37,016 bases of DNA, taken from positions 1 to 37,016 of the forward strand of contig PLHF01000100.1 of assembly GCA_003138855.1 (NCBI GenBank), given 5' to 3'. The translations under genes and the position numbers were made by a program. This DNA is from Acidimicrobiaceae bacterium (lineage in GTDB: Bacteria; Actinomycetota; Acidimicrobiia; Acidimicrobiales; RAAP-2). Under the pieces are notes generated by a model. It made no database searches. It saw nothing but the letters and a program-made list of their open reading frames with translations, and was not told the DNA's origin. Shown here piece by piece: positions 7,723 to 16,288 of this stretch (positions within the stretch are counted from its first letter, which is position 1; every line of letters begins with the position of its first letter).

Positions 7723-9308
7723 GCCCCAGGCCCGGATTCGTGCTCGACGTCGACCGCTCGACCCCGCCCACCCTCTTCTGGCACGGCGAGCGCTTCAGCC
7801 TCGAGCGACTGCCCGAGGGGAGCCGGGTGATCTACGCGCCCGAGTCGATCGACCCGGTGGCGGACCCCTCCTCCGCCATCCGGTCGGCGCTCCGCCATCC
7901 GGTCGGTGACAGCGACCCACTGCCGGCTCTGCTGCGGGCGGGCATGAAGCTCACCATCGCCTTCGACGACATCTCCCTGCCGCTCCCCCCCATGGAGCGG
8001 CCCGACATCCGCCAGTTGGTCATCGAGCAGGTCCTCGACATGGCCGCCGATGCCGGCGTCGACGACGTCGCCCTCATCGTGGCCCTCGCCCTCCACCGGA
8101 GGATGACCGAGCCGGAGCTGCGCCATGCCATCGGGGACAGGATCTACGACGCCTTCGCTCCGAACGGGCTGCTGACCCAGCACGACGCCGAGGACCCCGA
8201 CGCCCTGGTCCACCTGGGCCTGACCGATCAGGGCGAGGACGTCGAGATCAACAGACGTGCCGCGGAGAGCGACCTCCTGATCTACGTCAACATCAACCTG
8301 GTGGCCATGGACGGTGGCCACAAGAGCGTCGCCACCGGGCTGGCCAGCTACAAGAGCCTGCGCCACCACCACAATCCGCAGACCATGCAGAAGAGCCGGT
8401 CGTTCATGGACCAGCAACGGTCCGAGCTGCACTCGGCCAACTGGCGCATGGGCCGCCTCATCGCCGCGGCCGGGGTCAAGGTCTTCCAGATCGAGACCAC
8501 CCTCAACAACGACACCTTCCCCCCGGCCTTCACCTTCCTACAGAAGCGCGAGTGGGAGTGGGGGGCGAAGGACCGCCTGGGCTACCTGGCGGCGTCCAAG
8601 GCCCTCGACCGGACCCCGCCGCGGTACGCCCGCAAGATCTTCCACTCGGTCAAGGCCCCTCACCGGATGACCTCGGTCCAGGCCGGGGAGGTGGAGGCCG
8701 TCCACGCCATCACCACCGAGCACGTGTGGGAACAGCAAGGGGTGGTCGTCGAGGGCCAGACCGACATCTTGACCATGGGCCTGCCCTACATCAGCCCCTA
8801 CAACGTCAACTCCATCCTCAACCCCATCCTGGTGGCCTGCCTCGGTCTCGGGTACTTCTTCAACCTCTACCGGGGCAGGCCTCTGGTCCGCGAGGGCGGC
8901 GTCCTGATCATGACCCATCCCACCCCGTGGGAGTTCAACCCGGTGCACCACCCGAGCTACATCGACTTCTTCGAACAGGTGCTGAGCGAGACGACCGACC
9001 CGATCGAGGTGGCAGACCGCTTCGAGGAGGGGTTCGCCACCGACCCGTGGTACATCCACCTCTACCGCACGGGGCACGCCTACCACGGCGTCCATCCCTT
9101 CTACATGTGGTACTGGTGCGCCCACGCGCTCCAACATCTCGGCGCGGTGATCATCGTCGGTGGCGAGCAGGCCGCGGTCCACCGTCTCGGGTTCCGGGCC
9201 GCATCCACCCTCGCCGACGCCCTCGAGATGGCGAGAGACGTGGTCGGCACCTCGCCATCGCTGACCCATCTCCACGCCCCCCCGATCCTCATGGCCGACG
9301 TGCAATGA
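7719..9308 (+). CDS. LarA-like (DUF2088) nickel-pincer racemase/epimerase homologue
   Basis: 529 residues, ATG at 7719 with ribosome site GGAAAGGAAG. The N-terminal half matches the LarA domain: FDDISLPLP (82-90), ALALHRRMTEPEL with His126 at the place of the LarA catalytic His108, LTQHDAEDPD with His155, and DGGHKSVATGLAS with Lys202 at the place of Lys184, then a HHH run at 216-218. The C-terminal half (about 230-529) is longer than in LarA and contains YYF- and HP-rich segments such as MTHPTPWEFNPVHHPSY. LarA enzymes use a nickel-pincer nucleotide and invert 2-hydroxy acids. The cofactor genes larB, larC and larE are not in this window. It has the key residues of an active enzyme; its substrate, probably a hydroxylated acyl compound, is inferred from the operon. 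Confidence 0.8.
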   Translation: MSPRPGFVLDVDRSTPPTLFWHGERFSLERLPEGSRVIYAPESIDPVADPSSAIRSALRHPVGDSDPLPALLRAGMKLTIAFDDISLPLPPMERPDIRQLVIEQVLDMAADAGVDDVALIVALALHRRMTEPELRHAIGDRIYDAFAPNGLLTQHDAEDPDALVHLGLTDQGEDVEINRRAAESDLLIYVNINLVAMDGGHKSVATGLASYKSLRHHHNPQTMQKSRSFMDQQRSELHSANWRMGRLIAAAGVKVFQIETTLNNDTFPPAFTFLQKREWEWGAKDRLGYLAASKALDRTPPRYARKIFHSVKAPHRMTSVQAGEVEAVHAITTEHVWEQQGVVVEGQTDILTMGLPYISPYNVNSILNPILVACLGLGYFFNLYRGRPLVREGGVLIMTHPTPWEFNPVHHPSYIDFFEQVLSETTDPIEVADRFEEGFATDPWYIHLYRTGHAYHGVHPFYMWYWCAHALQHLGAVIIVGGEQAAVHRLGFRAASTLADALEMARDVVGTSPSLTHLHAPPILMADVQ

Positions 9309-10351
9309 GCGTCCGGGCCGGTTCCTCCAACTCCCTGCGCTCCCGCCGAGCGGTGCGCACCGATGCCACCTTGGGAACGAGCGAGACCGAGGGGGGCTCG
9401 GGCGGACTGCGCGGCACCCTGCGCAGGCTGGCTCCTCCCGCGTTGGCCGCCCGTGCGGGCAGGAGCAGGTTTCCGCTGGCGGCCCCGAGTTGGCCCGAGT
9501 CGATCCCGCGGCCGGCGCCGACCTCCGACCTCGGCGTGCACTACGACACGGCCTGGGCCCGCAAATACCCGGTGCGCCTGGCCCGCGCCATGGTGTTGGA
9601 CAACGTGACCCGGCCGGTGGTCCGGGTGCTCGCCTCTCCCTTGGTCCGGGGCGAGGAGGCCCTCACCGATCTCGAGGCGCCGGTCATCTTCGCCGCCAAC
9701 CATGCCAGCCACGTCGACACCCCCTTGCTCCTGAGCTGCCTGCCCCTTCGCTTCCGGCATCGCACCGTAGTCGCCGCCGCCGCCGACTACTTCTTCGACC
9801 GGCGGTGGAAGGCCGATGCCTGGTCGTTCGTGCTGGGTGCCATTCCCATCGAGCGGACCAAGGTCAACCGCCGTTCGGCCGAGCTGGCCGCCGAGCTGCT
9901 GGCCGACGGGTGGAACTTGATGATCTTCCCCGAGGGAGGCCGCTCCCCGGACGGGTGGGCGCAGACCTTCCGGGGGGGTGCCGCCTATCTGGCCTCACGC
10001 ACCGGCCGGCCAGTGGTCCCGGTCCACCTCGACGGCACCCGTCACGTCCTGCCCAAGGGCCGGAACACCGTGCGCCGGACACGGACCACGGTCGCCTACG
10101 GCACCCCGCTCCGGCCCGAGGAGGGCGAGGACGCACGGCGCTTCGCGGCGCGCATCGAGGCTGCGATCGCCACCCTGGCCGAGGAGGCCTCCTCCGACTG
10201 GTGGACGGCCCGCAAGAGGGCCGCCTCGGGAGCCACCCCCTCGCTGCGGGGCCCCGATGCGGCGGCCTGGCGGCGGTCGTGGATGCTGCCGACCGCCCCG
10301 GGCCACCGTGACACCGATGACGGTGTGGAGTGGCCCAAGCGGTCTCACTGA
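9305..10351 (+). CDS. PlsC-type 1-acylglycerol-phosphate acyltransferase-like protein
   Basis: 348 residues, ATG overlapping the preceding stop (ATGA). After about 75 unconserved residues comes the acyltransferase domain: NHASHVD (His133, Asp138 of the HX4D motif), the IPIERTK segment and FPEGGRS (208-214) for acceptor phosphate binding, then VPVHLDGTRHVLPKG. The family moves an acyl group from CoA or ACP to a lysophospholipid or similar acceptor at the inner membrane face. It is the fourth gene of the operon and would supply or use the acyl group altered by its neighbours. There is no HAD domain in this copy; the operon's HAD domain sits on the reductase instead. Confidence 0.87.
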   Translation: MSVRAGSSNSLRSRRAVRTDATLGTSETEGGSGGLRGTLRRLAPPALAARAGRSRFPLAAPSWPESIPRPAPTSDLGVHYDTAWARKYPVRLARAMVLDNVTRPVVRVLASPLVRGEEALTDLEAPVIFAANHASHVDTPLLLSCLPLRFRHRTVVAAAADYFFDRRWKADAWSFVLGAIPIERTKVNRRSAELAAELLADGWNLMIFPEGGRSPDGWAQTFRGGAAYLASRTGRPVVPVHLDGTRHVLPKGRNTVRRTRTTVAYGTPLRPEEGEDARRFAARIEAAIATLAEEASSDWWTARKRAASGATPSLRGPDAAAWRRSWMLPTAPGHRDTDDGVEWPKRSH

Positions 10352-10477
10352 CGCTTCCGGCCCCGCCCGCGTTTCGTGCCGGGCGCCGAGCGGGTAGCCC
10401 ATCGGACGATCGCATCACCCAGGAGACGTTCCCGGGCACCGACCACCCACCGACCACGCGGAAGGAGCGCCTCGACA

Positions 10478-12586
10478 GTGATCGGCTTCATCTGTGGCAA
10501 GCGCTCCAAGTGGGTGGTCCTCGTGGTGTGGGTGGTGATCATGGGACTGGCCGGCGGGGCCTCCACCAAGTTGATGTCGGTGGAGAAGAACGACGCCATC
10601 TCCTTCCTCCCGCCCAATGCCCAATCCACCCAGGTCCAGAACCTGGCAGCCAGATTCCCCGGCGGGCAGACCCAACTGGCCACCGTCGTCTACCACCGGG
10701 AGGGCGGCCTGACCGCGGCCGACCTCGCCACCATCGCCTCGGACCGGCAGCGGATCGACGCCTCCCCCGACAAGGCCGCCGGGGAGCAGCCGGCCCGGGC
10801 CCCGGTGGTCTCCCCCGACCGGGCCACCGCGTACTTCTCCGTCCCCCTCTCGTCGTCCGTGGACATCAACGCCACCACTGACGGAGTGCACCACCTCCGT
10901 GCCGTGGTCGGCGAGGGGTCGGGTGGCCTGGATGTGAAGGTCACCGGTCAGGCCGCGTCCCTGGTCGACTCGGTCGGGGCCTTCAAGGGTCTGGACGGCA
11001 CGCTCCTCATCGCCGCCGGGCTGTTGGTCGCCGTCCTGCTCCTCATCATCTACCGCAGCCCCTTCCTGTGGCTGCTCCCCCTGCTCGCCGTGGGATTCGC
11101 GTACCAGGCCGCCGAGGCCCTCATCTACGAGCTGGCCCGGCACGGGCTCACCGTCAACGGCCAGAGCGGCGGCATCCTCACCGTCCTCATCTTCGGGGTC
11201 GGGACCGACTACGCCCTGCTCATCGTGGCCCGCTACCGGGAGGAGCTGGTCCGCCACGAGGACCGCCACGAAGCGATGGCCGCCGCACTCCGGAGGGTGG
11301 GGCCGACCATCCTCGCGTCCGGCGGCACGGTGACCCTCAGCCTCCTCTGCCTGCTGACCGCGTCGCTCAACTCCGACAAGGGGCTCGGCCCGGTGTGCGC
11401 CATCGGGGTGGTGGTGGTGGTGTTCGCGATGCTCACCGCACTGCCCATGCTGCTGTTGATCGTAGGCCGCGGCGTGTTCTGGCCCTTCGTCCCCCGCTAC
11501 GACGCCTCGGTCGAAGCAAACCACGCTGTCACCCAGAAGCGGCTGTGGGTGTGGCTCGGGGGACTGATCACCGGCCGGGCCCGGCCCATCTGGATCATCA
11601 CCGCCCTCCTGCTCGGGTTGATGGCCCTCGGCCTGTTCCGCCTCGACACCAATCTGACCAACGCCGAGGGGTTCACCAGGACGGTCGACTCGGTGGCCGG
11701 CCAGACCCTTCTCGAGCACGGCTTCCCCTCGGGCACCACCGCGCCCTTGCTCATCGTGGTGCCGTCCGACCGCGCTGCCGATGCCAAGCAGATCGCCAGC
11801 GGCGTCAAGGGCATCGCCGAGGTTGCTCCTCCCCAGGTCGCCGGCGAACTGGCCCAGGTGGTGGCCATCGGCACGTCGGCCGACTCGACGCCGGCCGCCG
11901 ACGCCACCATCAACGACCTGCGGGGACAGCTGGCGTCGAAGATCGGGCCCGGCGCACTGGTCGGTGGGCCCAGCGCAACCGACCTCGACGTGCGCCAGGC
12001 CACGGTGCACGACGAGAAGGTGATCATCCCCCTGGTGCTGGCAGTGGTGCTGGTGGTGCTGATGATCCTGCTGCGTGCCGTGCTCGGCCCGATCCTGCTG
12101 GTGCTGACCGTCCTGCTCTCCTACCTGGCCTCCCTCGGAGTGGCCGCGGTGGCCAACACCTCGGTGTTCGGATTCGCCGCCACCAGCCCCAGCCTCCCCT
12201 TGTTCGGTTTCATCTTCCTGGTGGCCCTCGGGTGCGACTACAACATCTTCCTCATGGCACGGGTGCGGGAGGAGGCCCTCGAACACGGAACGCGCGAGGG
12301 CACCCGTCGCGGCCTCTCCGCCACCGGCGGTGTCATCACCTCGGCCGGGCTGATCCTGGCCGGCACTTTTGCCGTGCTCGGGGTGCTGCCCCTGGTCACC
12401 CTGGCCGAGATCGGGTTCATCGTGGCCTTCGGGGTCCTCCTCGACACATTCGTGGTGCGGTCGGTGCTGGTGCCGGCCCTTGTCATGGATGCCGGACCGG
12501 CATGGTGGTGGCCGAGTGCCCTGTGGAAGCAGGAGCACTCAGCCGCGGTGACGGATGAGCCGGTGCACGAGGTGGGCGCGGCCTGA
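10478..12586 (+). CDS. MMPL/RND-family lipid transporter
   Basis: 702 residues from a GTG with a strong ribosome site (GGAAGGAG, 10 bases upstream). The layout is MMPL: TM1 (about 12-30), an extracytoplasmic loop, a block of five TMs (about 165-345), a second TM and loop, and a second TM block (about 510-680). The paired Asp-Tyr motifs of the proton relay are present as GVGTDY (Asp244-Tyr245) and ALGCDY (Asp587-Tyr588). MMPL proteins export complex lipids in actinobacteria. Here it follows four lipid-type enzymes after a 126-base gap, so it may be the exporter of their product; a separate promoter in the gap cannot be excluded. Its last 48 bases overlap the 3' end of the convergent gatD gene. 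Confidence 0.9.
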   Translation: MIGFICGKRSKWVVLVVWVVIMGLAGGASTKLMSVEKNDAISFLPPNAQSTQVQNLAARFPGGQTQLATVVYHREGGLTAADLATIASDRQRIDASPDKAAGEQPARAPVVSPDRATAYFSVPLSSSVDINATTDGVHHLRAVVGEGSGGLDVKVTGQAASLVDSVGAFKGLDGTLLIAAGLLVAVLLLIIYRSPFLWLLPLLAVGFAYQAAEALIYELARHGLTVNGQSGGILTVLIFGVGTDYALLIVARYREELVRHEDRHEAMAAALRRVGPTILASGGTVTLSLLCLLTASLNSDKGLGPVCAIGVVVVVFAMLTALPMLLLIVGRGVFWPFVPRYDASVEANHAVTQKRLWVWLGGLITGRARPIWIITALLLGLMALGLFRLDTNLTNAEGFTRTVDSVAGQTLLEHGFPSGTTAPLLIVVPSDRAADAKQIASGVKGIAEVAPPQVAGELAQVVAIGTSADSTPAADATINDLRGQLASKIGPGALVGGPSATDLDVRQATVHDEKVIIPLVLAVVLVVLMILLRAVLGPILLVLTVLLSYLASLGVAAVANTSVFGFAATSPSLPLFGFIFLVALGCDYNIFLMARVREEALEHGTREGTRRGLSATGGVITSAGLILAGTFAVLGVLPLVTLAEIGFIVAFGVLLDTFVVRSVLVPALVMDAGPAWWWPSALWKQEHSAAVTDEPVHEVGAA

Positions 12587-13351
12587 ACGGTCTACGGCGG
12601 CCAGGCGCTCGTTGCGCAGCGCCAGCTCCTCGGAGTCGTCCAGCGGGTCGAGCGGCGGCTCCGGCTCCCCGGGGCCGGCCAGTGCCCAGCTCAACAGGAG
12701 GTCGGCGAGCGCGGTGTTACGGGCCAGCACCGGTCCGTGCAGGTAGGTCCCGAGCACCCGGCCCGACCAGGCACCCTCCGACCCGTCGCCGCTTCCGTTT
12801 CCCACCCCGCTGACCACGTGGGCCAGAGCCCGCGCCCCGGGGCCCACCGAGGTCACACCGCCGTGGTTCTCGAAGCCGGTCAGACGGGGCAGCGATCCGC
12901 CACCGCCCGGACGGGGCCCGTCCGGAGCCGCGGTGGCCACCAGCTCGCCCACGGCCCGTGGGCCGGTGCCCTTGCGGGTCGTGACGTCGAGAAGTCCGAG
13001 ACCCTCCTGGGGGCGGTCCGAGCTGTCGGGGAAGAACCGTCCGAGCAGTTGGAAGCCGGCGCAGACGCCGAAGACGACCGCACCGCGATCCGCGGCCCGG
13101 AGCAGGGTCCCGTCCTCTCGGAGCGCGGTGGCGGCGCGGACCTGCGGACCGTCCTCCCCGCCCCCGATGCAGTAGAGATCGGCGGTGGGGAGGGGACGCC
13201 CCGAGTCCGCCTGGATCAGCTGGGCGTAGATGCCGCGCCACGATGCCCGGCGCGCCAGGACCAGGCCGTTCCCGCCGTCCCCATACGTGCCGAGTAGGTC
13301 GGGAAATACCACGGCGACGGTGAGCGCCGAGCCACCGGTGGGCGCACTCAC
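12539..13351 (-). CDS. gatD: Lipid II isoglutaminyl synthase, glutaminase subunit GatD
   Basis: 270 residues, a class-I glutamine amidotransferase of the CobB/CobQ-like type. The nucleophile is Cys97 in VVFGVCAGFQLLG, and the catalytic His205 is in GTYLHGPVLARN, followed by Glu-rich ends. GFENHGG lies between them, as in known GatD. It releases ammonia from glutamine for MurT, which amidates D-Glu of the lipid II stem peptide to D-isoglutamine, at the cytoplasmic membrane face. The GTG start overlaps the murT stop as GTGA, so the two are translationally coupled in the known order murT-gatD. Its 3' end overlaps the MMPL gene. Confidence 0.93.
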   Translation of the reverse strand: MSAPTGGSALTVAVVFPDLLGTYGDGGNGLVLARRASWRGIYAQLIQADSGRPLPTADLYCIGGGEDGPQVRAATALREDGTLLRAADRGAVVFGVCAGFQLLGRFFPDSSDRPQEGLGLLDVTTRKGTGPRAVGELVATAAPDGPRPGGGGSLPRLTGFENHGGVTSVGPGARALAHVVSGVGNGSGDGSEGAWSGRVLGTYLHGPVLARNTALADLLLSWALAGPGEPEPPLDPLDDSEELALRNERLAAVDRSGRAHLVHRLIRHRG

Positions 13352-14712
13352 AACTGCCTCCTCAGGTCGGCGAACGCGGTGTAGTTGCCAAGGAACTCGA
13401 CGGTTCCCGCGCCCCGGTCCGGGCCGACGGTTCCCAGATCGGTCAGGTCCAACGCCAGGTCGAGCGCGGCCAGGGGACCGTCGACCACGGCATGGGTGAC
13501 CTCGGCATACCGCAGCCGCACCGCCAGATCGAGGCGCCGGTCGCCGGTGGCGACCACCGACCGTCCGGCCAGGCGCTCGAAGGGAACGTCCCACAGCCAA
13601 CTGGTGTCGAGGCCGTCGGCGACCCGGGCATTGACCGACAGCACGACCGGGGCGCCACAGGTCCCGGCCTCGTCCAACAGGTCGAAAATGGCGGTCCACC
13701 CGGCAGGGTTCTTGGCCAGTAGCAGCCGGACCGGCCGGCCCCTCCGCACGGTGGACGAGAAGCGGCCGGCGACCTGGTCGACGGAGGCGAGGCGGGCCAG
13801 GAGACCGGGTAGCAGCGGCGTGGACCGCGGTGCCCCTCCCGGTGTCTCGCTCGCCGGCATCTCGGTGGCAGCCAGAGCGGCCATGGCCGCGTTGGCTCGA
13901 TTGAACTGTCCGGGGAGCCCCAGAAAGAGCACCTGCCGGGTACCGTCGGCCATCACCAGGTCGGCACCCTCCAGCCAGGCGTCCCGCACGGGCCGGGCGA
14001 AGTCGCACCGGTCACATGCCCAGGCCCCTCCGGCGCCGAACTCGATCCGGCCACCGCAGGCCGGGCAGCCGACGGCATCGTCGTGCCACACCTGGCCGGC
14101 GCCCACCCAGCGGACGTCCGGCGCCGCCAGGGCCGCCCATACCACCATGGGATCGTCGGCATTTGCCACCACGACCGTGCCCCTTCCGCCGGGGTCGGAG
14201 GCTCCCGAAAGGCCGGCCAGTGCCGCCCGCCACCGGTCGACCAGCATCCTCACCTCGGCGATACGATCGAGCTGGTCCCGCGACAGGTTGAGCAGGACCA
14301 CCACACGCGGACGGGTCTCCTCGATCAGCCGGCCGAGATAGCTCTCGTCCACCTCGAGCACCGCAGCAGTCGCCCGGGGCGATTCGACCATGGCGGCCAC
14401 ATGGCCGGCGGGCATGTTGGCGCCCGTATCGTTGGAGGCGATCGCGGGCCCCGCCGCACCCGAGAGGGCTGCCACCAGCATGCGGGTGGTGGTGGTCTTC
14501 CCGTTGGTGCCGGTGACCAGGACCACGTCCCTGTCGCGGGCCAGCGTTGCCAGCAGGGTGGGGTCGACGACCAGCCCGGCACGACCCCCGACCACCGTGC
14601 CGCTCCCGCGTCCGAGCACCCTCGACAGCCGGTTGGCCACCTTGACCACCCCGACGGCAACCGAGGCGCGGGCCGACAGGGTGACCGTCGGCGCGCCAGC
14701 GTCGATGGTCAC
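13348..14712 (-). CDS. murT: Lipid II isoglutaminyl synthase, Mur-ligase-like subunit MurT
   Basis: 454 residues. The Mur ligase ATP-binding loop is GTNGKTTTT (68-76), followed by NDTGANMPAGH and the central-domain motif LNLSRDQLDR. A Cys4 zinc-ribbon insertion (Cys216, Cys219, Cys233, Cys236) is the hallmark separating MurT from MurC-F. The C-terminal domain (about 330-454) is the DUF1727 type, with LLLAKNPAGWT and FLGNYTAF. It activates the D-Glu alpha-carboxylate with ATP and receives ammonia from GatD. The GTG start overlaps the stop of the upstream HAD-PlsC gene (GTGA), and its own stop overlaps gatD. Confidence 0.94.
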   Translation of the reverse strand: MTIDAGAPTVTLSARASVAVGVVKVANRLSRVLGRGSGTVVGGRAGLVVDPTLLATLARDRDVVLVTGTNGKTTTTRMLVAALSGAAGPAIASNDTGANMPAGHVAAMVESPRATAAVLEVDESYLGRLIEETRPRVVVLLNLSRDQLDRIAEVRMLVDRWRAALAGLSGASDPGGRGTVVVANADDPMVVWAALAAPDVRWVGAGQVWHDDAVGCPACGGRIEFGAGGAWACDRCDFARPVRDAWLEGADLVMADGTRQVLFLGLPGQFNRANAAMAALAATEMPASETPGGAPRSTPLLPGLLARLASVDQVAGRFSSTVRRGRPVRLLLAKNPAGWTAIFDLLDEAGTCGAPVVLSVNARVADGLDTSWLWDVPFERLAGRSVVATGDRRLDLAVRLRYAEVTHAVVDGPLAALDLALDLTDLGTVGPDRGAGTVEFLGNYTAFADLRRQL

Positions 14713-16091
14713 GCCGAAGGTCGGCTGCGGGCGAGTTCCTCTTTCGTCGGGACGTGCTCGATGCGGGACTCCGCCGGCAGCAGGTCGGCGATCGCCGACA
14801 TCAGCGCGGCGGTGTCCGCCACTGCATCCTCGAGCCCGAGCTCCACAGCCCTCCCCACCCTCACGGTCACCCTGGGCGGATGCTGCAGGTGCGCCATGTT
14901 GGGCACCTTGGACGACCGCGGCCAGACCTTCTCCGTCCCCCAGACCCCGATGGGGATGACCGGAGCCCCGGTCTCGGCGGCCAGGCGGGCTGCCCCGGTG
15001 TGGCCCTTCAGGACCGGGTCGAAGAACGCCTCACCCCGCGGGATGGTCCCCTGGGGCAGGACGATGACCACTTCGCCCGCACGCAGTGCGGCCGCGGCAC
15101 GGTGCATCGGCTCCGACGCATGGCTCCCCCGGTCCACCGGGATGCCCCCGAGGGCGCGGGCCAACTGCCCGACCACCGGTGCGTCGAACACCTCCTGCTT
15201 TCCCATGAAGCGCACCGGTCGACGCAGTTCGGATGCGACCAGCCCGATTGCCGCGACGTCGAAGTAACTCCGGTGGTTCGACACCAGCAGCACCGGGCCG
15301 GTCTTCGGGATGTGCCCGACGCCGGTCACCTTGAAGCGCGCATAGGGGAACGCCTCGGGCCGGAAGAACAGACGCATCAGGTGGTAGGGCTCCAGCCCCC
15401 CCACCGTCGGCACACCCGAGGAATGGTCCCAGTACTCGAGGGGCCACCTCCGGGCCATGGCCACCGCCGCCAGCCGCGGGTCTGCGTTCAACGGGTGGGG
15501 ATGTCCGACCTCATGCAGCAGAGGGAGGTCGAAGAAGCTGTCCGTGTAGAGGTGCGAGGCGCCGAGGTCGACGCCGTGGTCGGCCGCCCACTGCCTGGCC
15601 GCGGTCCGCTTGCCCACGCCCCAGACGAACCCACCCTCGAGCTTGCCCGTGTAGTGACCGTCGACCTCGGCATAGCGGGTGGCGATCACCCCGTCGAAGC
15701 CGAGCGCATCAGCCAGGGGCAACACCAGGTCCACCGGGGACGTGGTGGCCAGCACCAGTGGCAGCCCCTCGGCCCGGTGGGCGGCCAGGGTCTCGAGGGC
15801 CAACGGTTGGACCAGCTCGACCAGGGGCTCGACCGACCGCTTCCCGGCCCGGCGCACGGCATCGGCCGAGCGGTTGCGCATCAGGGGGGCAGCGGCCCGG
15901 GCCAACCCCATGAACGGCACCGACTCGCCGAACAGGTCGTAGAACCGGTACATGTACCGGTCACCGGGAAGATGGCGCCCGGCAGGCAGGACGCCCTCGG
16001 CCACCATCGCCTCGTGGAACACCGGCCCACTGGCCGACCGGATCAGGGTCCGGTCCAGATCGACGAACACGGCTCCTTGGGTTTCGGACAT
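14709..16091 (-). CDS. HAD-IB phosphatase-PlsC acyltransferase fusion
   Basis: 460 residues. Residues 6-205 are a HAD-IB domain: motif I DLDRTL (Asp11, Asp13), motif II ATTSP and motif IV YTDSFFDLPLL. Residues 225-445 are a PlsC domain with NHRSYFD (HX4D) and PQGTIPRG in place of FPEGT, then GAARLAAETGAPVIPIG. The same architecture is known in the mycobacterial PlsC/Rv2483c group. It should acylate a lysophosphatidate-like acceptor; the HAD part may dephosphorylate the product or an intermediate. TAGCGT stands 6 bases before the ATG, so a leaderless promoter is possible in addition to the upstream 6C RNA promoter. It is the first gene of a coupled operon with murT and gatD. Confidence 0.9.
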   Translation of the reverse strand: MSETQGAVFVDLDRTLIRSASGPVFHEAMVAEGVLPAGRHLPGDRYMYRFYDLFGESVPFMGLARAAAPLMRNRSADAVRRAGKRSVEPLVELVQPLALETLAAHRAEGLPLVLATTSPVDLVLPLADALGFDGVIATRYAEVDGHYTGKLEGGFVWGVGKRTAARQWAADHGVDLGASHLYTDSFFDLPLLHEVGHPHPLNADPRLAAVAMARRWPLEYWDHSSGVPTVGGLEPYHLMRLFFRPEAFPYARFKVTGVGHIPKTGPVLLVSNHRSYFDVAAIGLVASELRRPVRFMGKQEVFDAPVVGQLARALGGIPVDRGSHASEPMHRAAAALRAGEVVIVLPQGTIPRGEAFFDPVLKGHTGAARLAAETGAPVIPIGVWGTEKVWPRSSKVPNMAHLQHPPRVTVRVGRAVELGLEDAVADTAALMSAIADLLPAESRIEHVPTKEELARSRPSA

Positions 16092-16097
16092 GGGCTC

Positions 16098-16103
16098 ACG
16101 CTA
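16098..16103 (-). promoter_or_regulatory. Putative leaderless -10 box of the HAD-PlsC/murT/gatD operon
   Basis: TAGCGT on the minus strand, 6 bases before the ATG at 16091. It would give the operon its own start independent of the 6C RNA promoter about 190 bases upstream. Confidence 0.35.
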
Positions 16104-16193
16104 CCGCCCACCCGCACGGAGCGGGAGACCATAGGGGGGCCGAACCCGCAAGTCCGTTGCCGCCACCTTGGCCACGATCTGCCCCCGGACGCG

Positions 16194-16281
16194 GCGAAGG
16201 GACCGCCAGGGGGGGTAGGCGATCCCTTCGCACTGACACAAACAGGAAAGGAGGGGGATTCCTTATGCTCCTGCGGTCGTA
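16194..16281 (-). ncRNA. 6C-type small RNA (two hairpins with C-rich loops)
   Basis: On the minus strand, two hairpins follow a good promoter. Hairpin 1 (16264-16248): AAGGA, loop ATCCCCC, TCCTT. Hairpin 2 (16231-16194): a 14-bp stem with one U-G pair (outer arms GCGAAGGGA and TCCCTTCGC, inner CGCC/GGCG) closing a loop TACCCCCCCT with seven C. Two stem-loops each exposing a run of C define the actinobacterial 6C RNA (B11 of Mycobacterium), which pairs with G-rich mRNA segments. The length from predicted start to hairpin end, 88 bases, agrees with that RNA. As I recall, in M. tuberculosis it also lies next to a HAD-IB gene (Rv3661); here the next gene is HAD-PlsC. No U-tract follows, so termination or processing is unclear. 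Confidence 0.72.
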
Positions 16282-16288
16282 TTGAAAG

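Noticed and set aside
10415-12538. 707-codon minus-strand frame opposite the MMPL gene
   Set aside because: Gly/His/Asp-rich shadow of a membrane protein; no motif and no start signal.
16097-16262. Open minus-strand frame running through 6C hairpin 2 and ending in TAG before the HAD-PlsC gene
   Set aside because: It opens right after a TAA, has only an internal GTG start and is better explained by the structured RNA.
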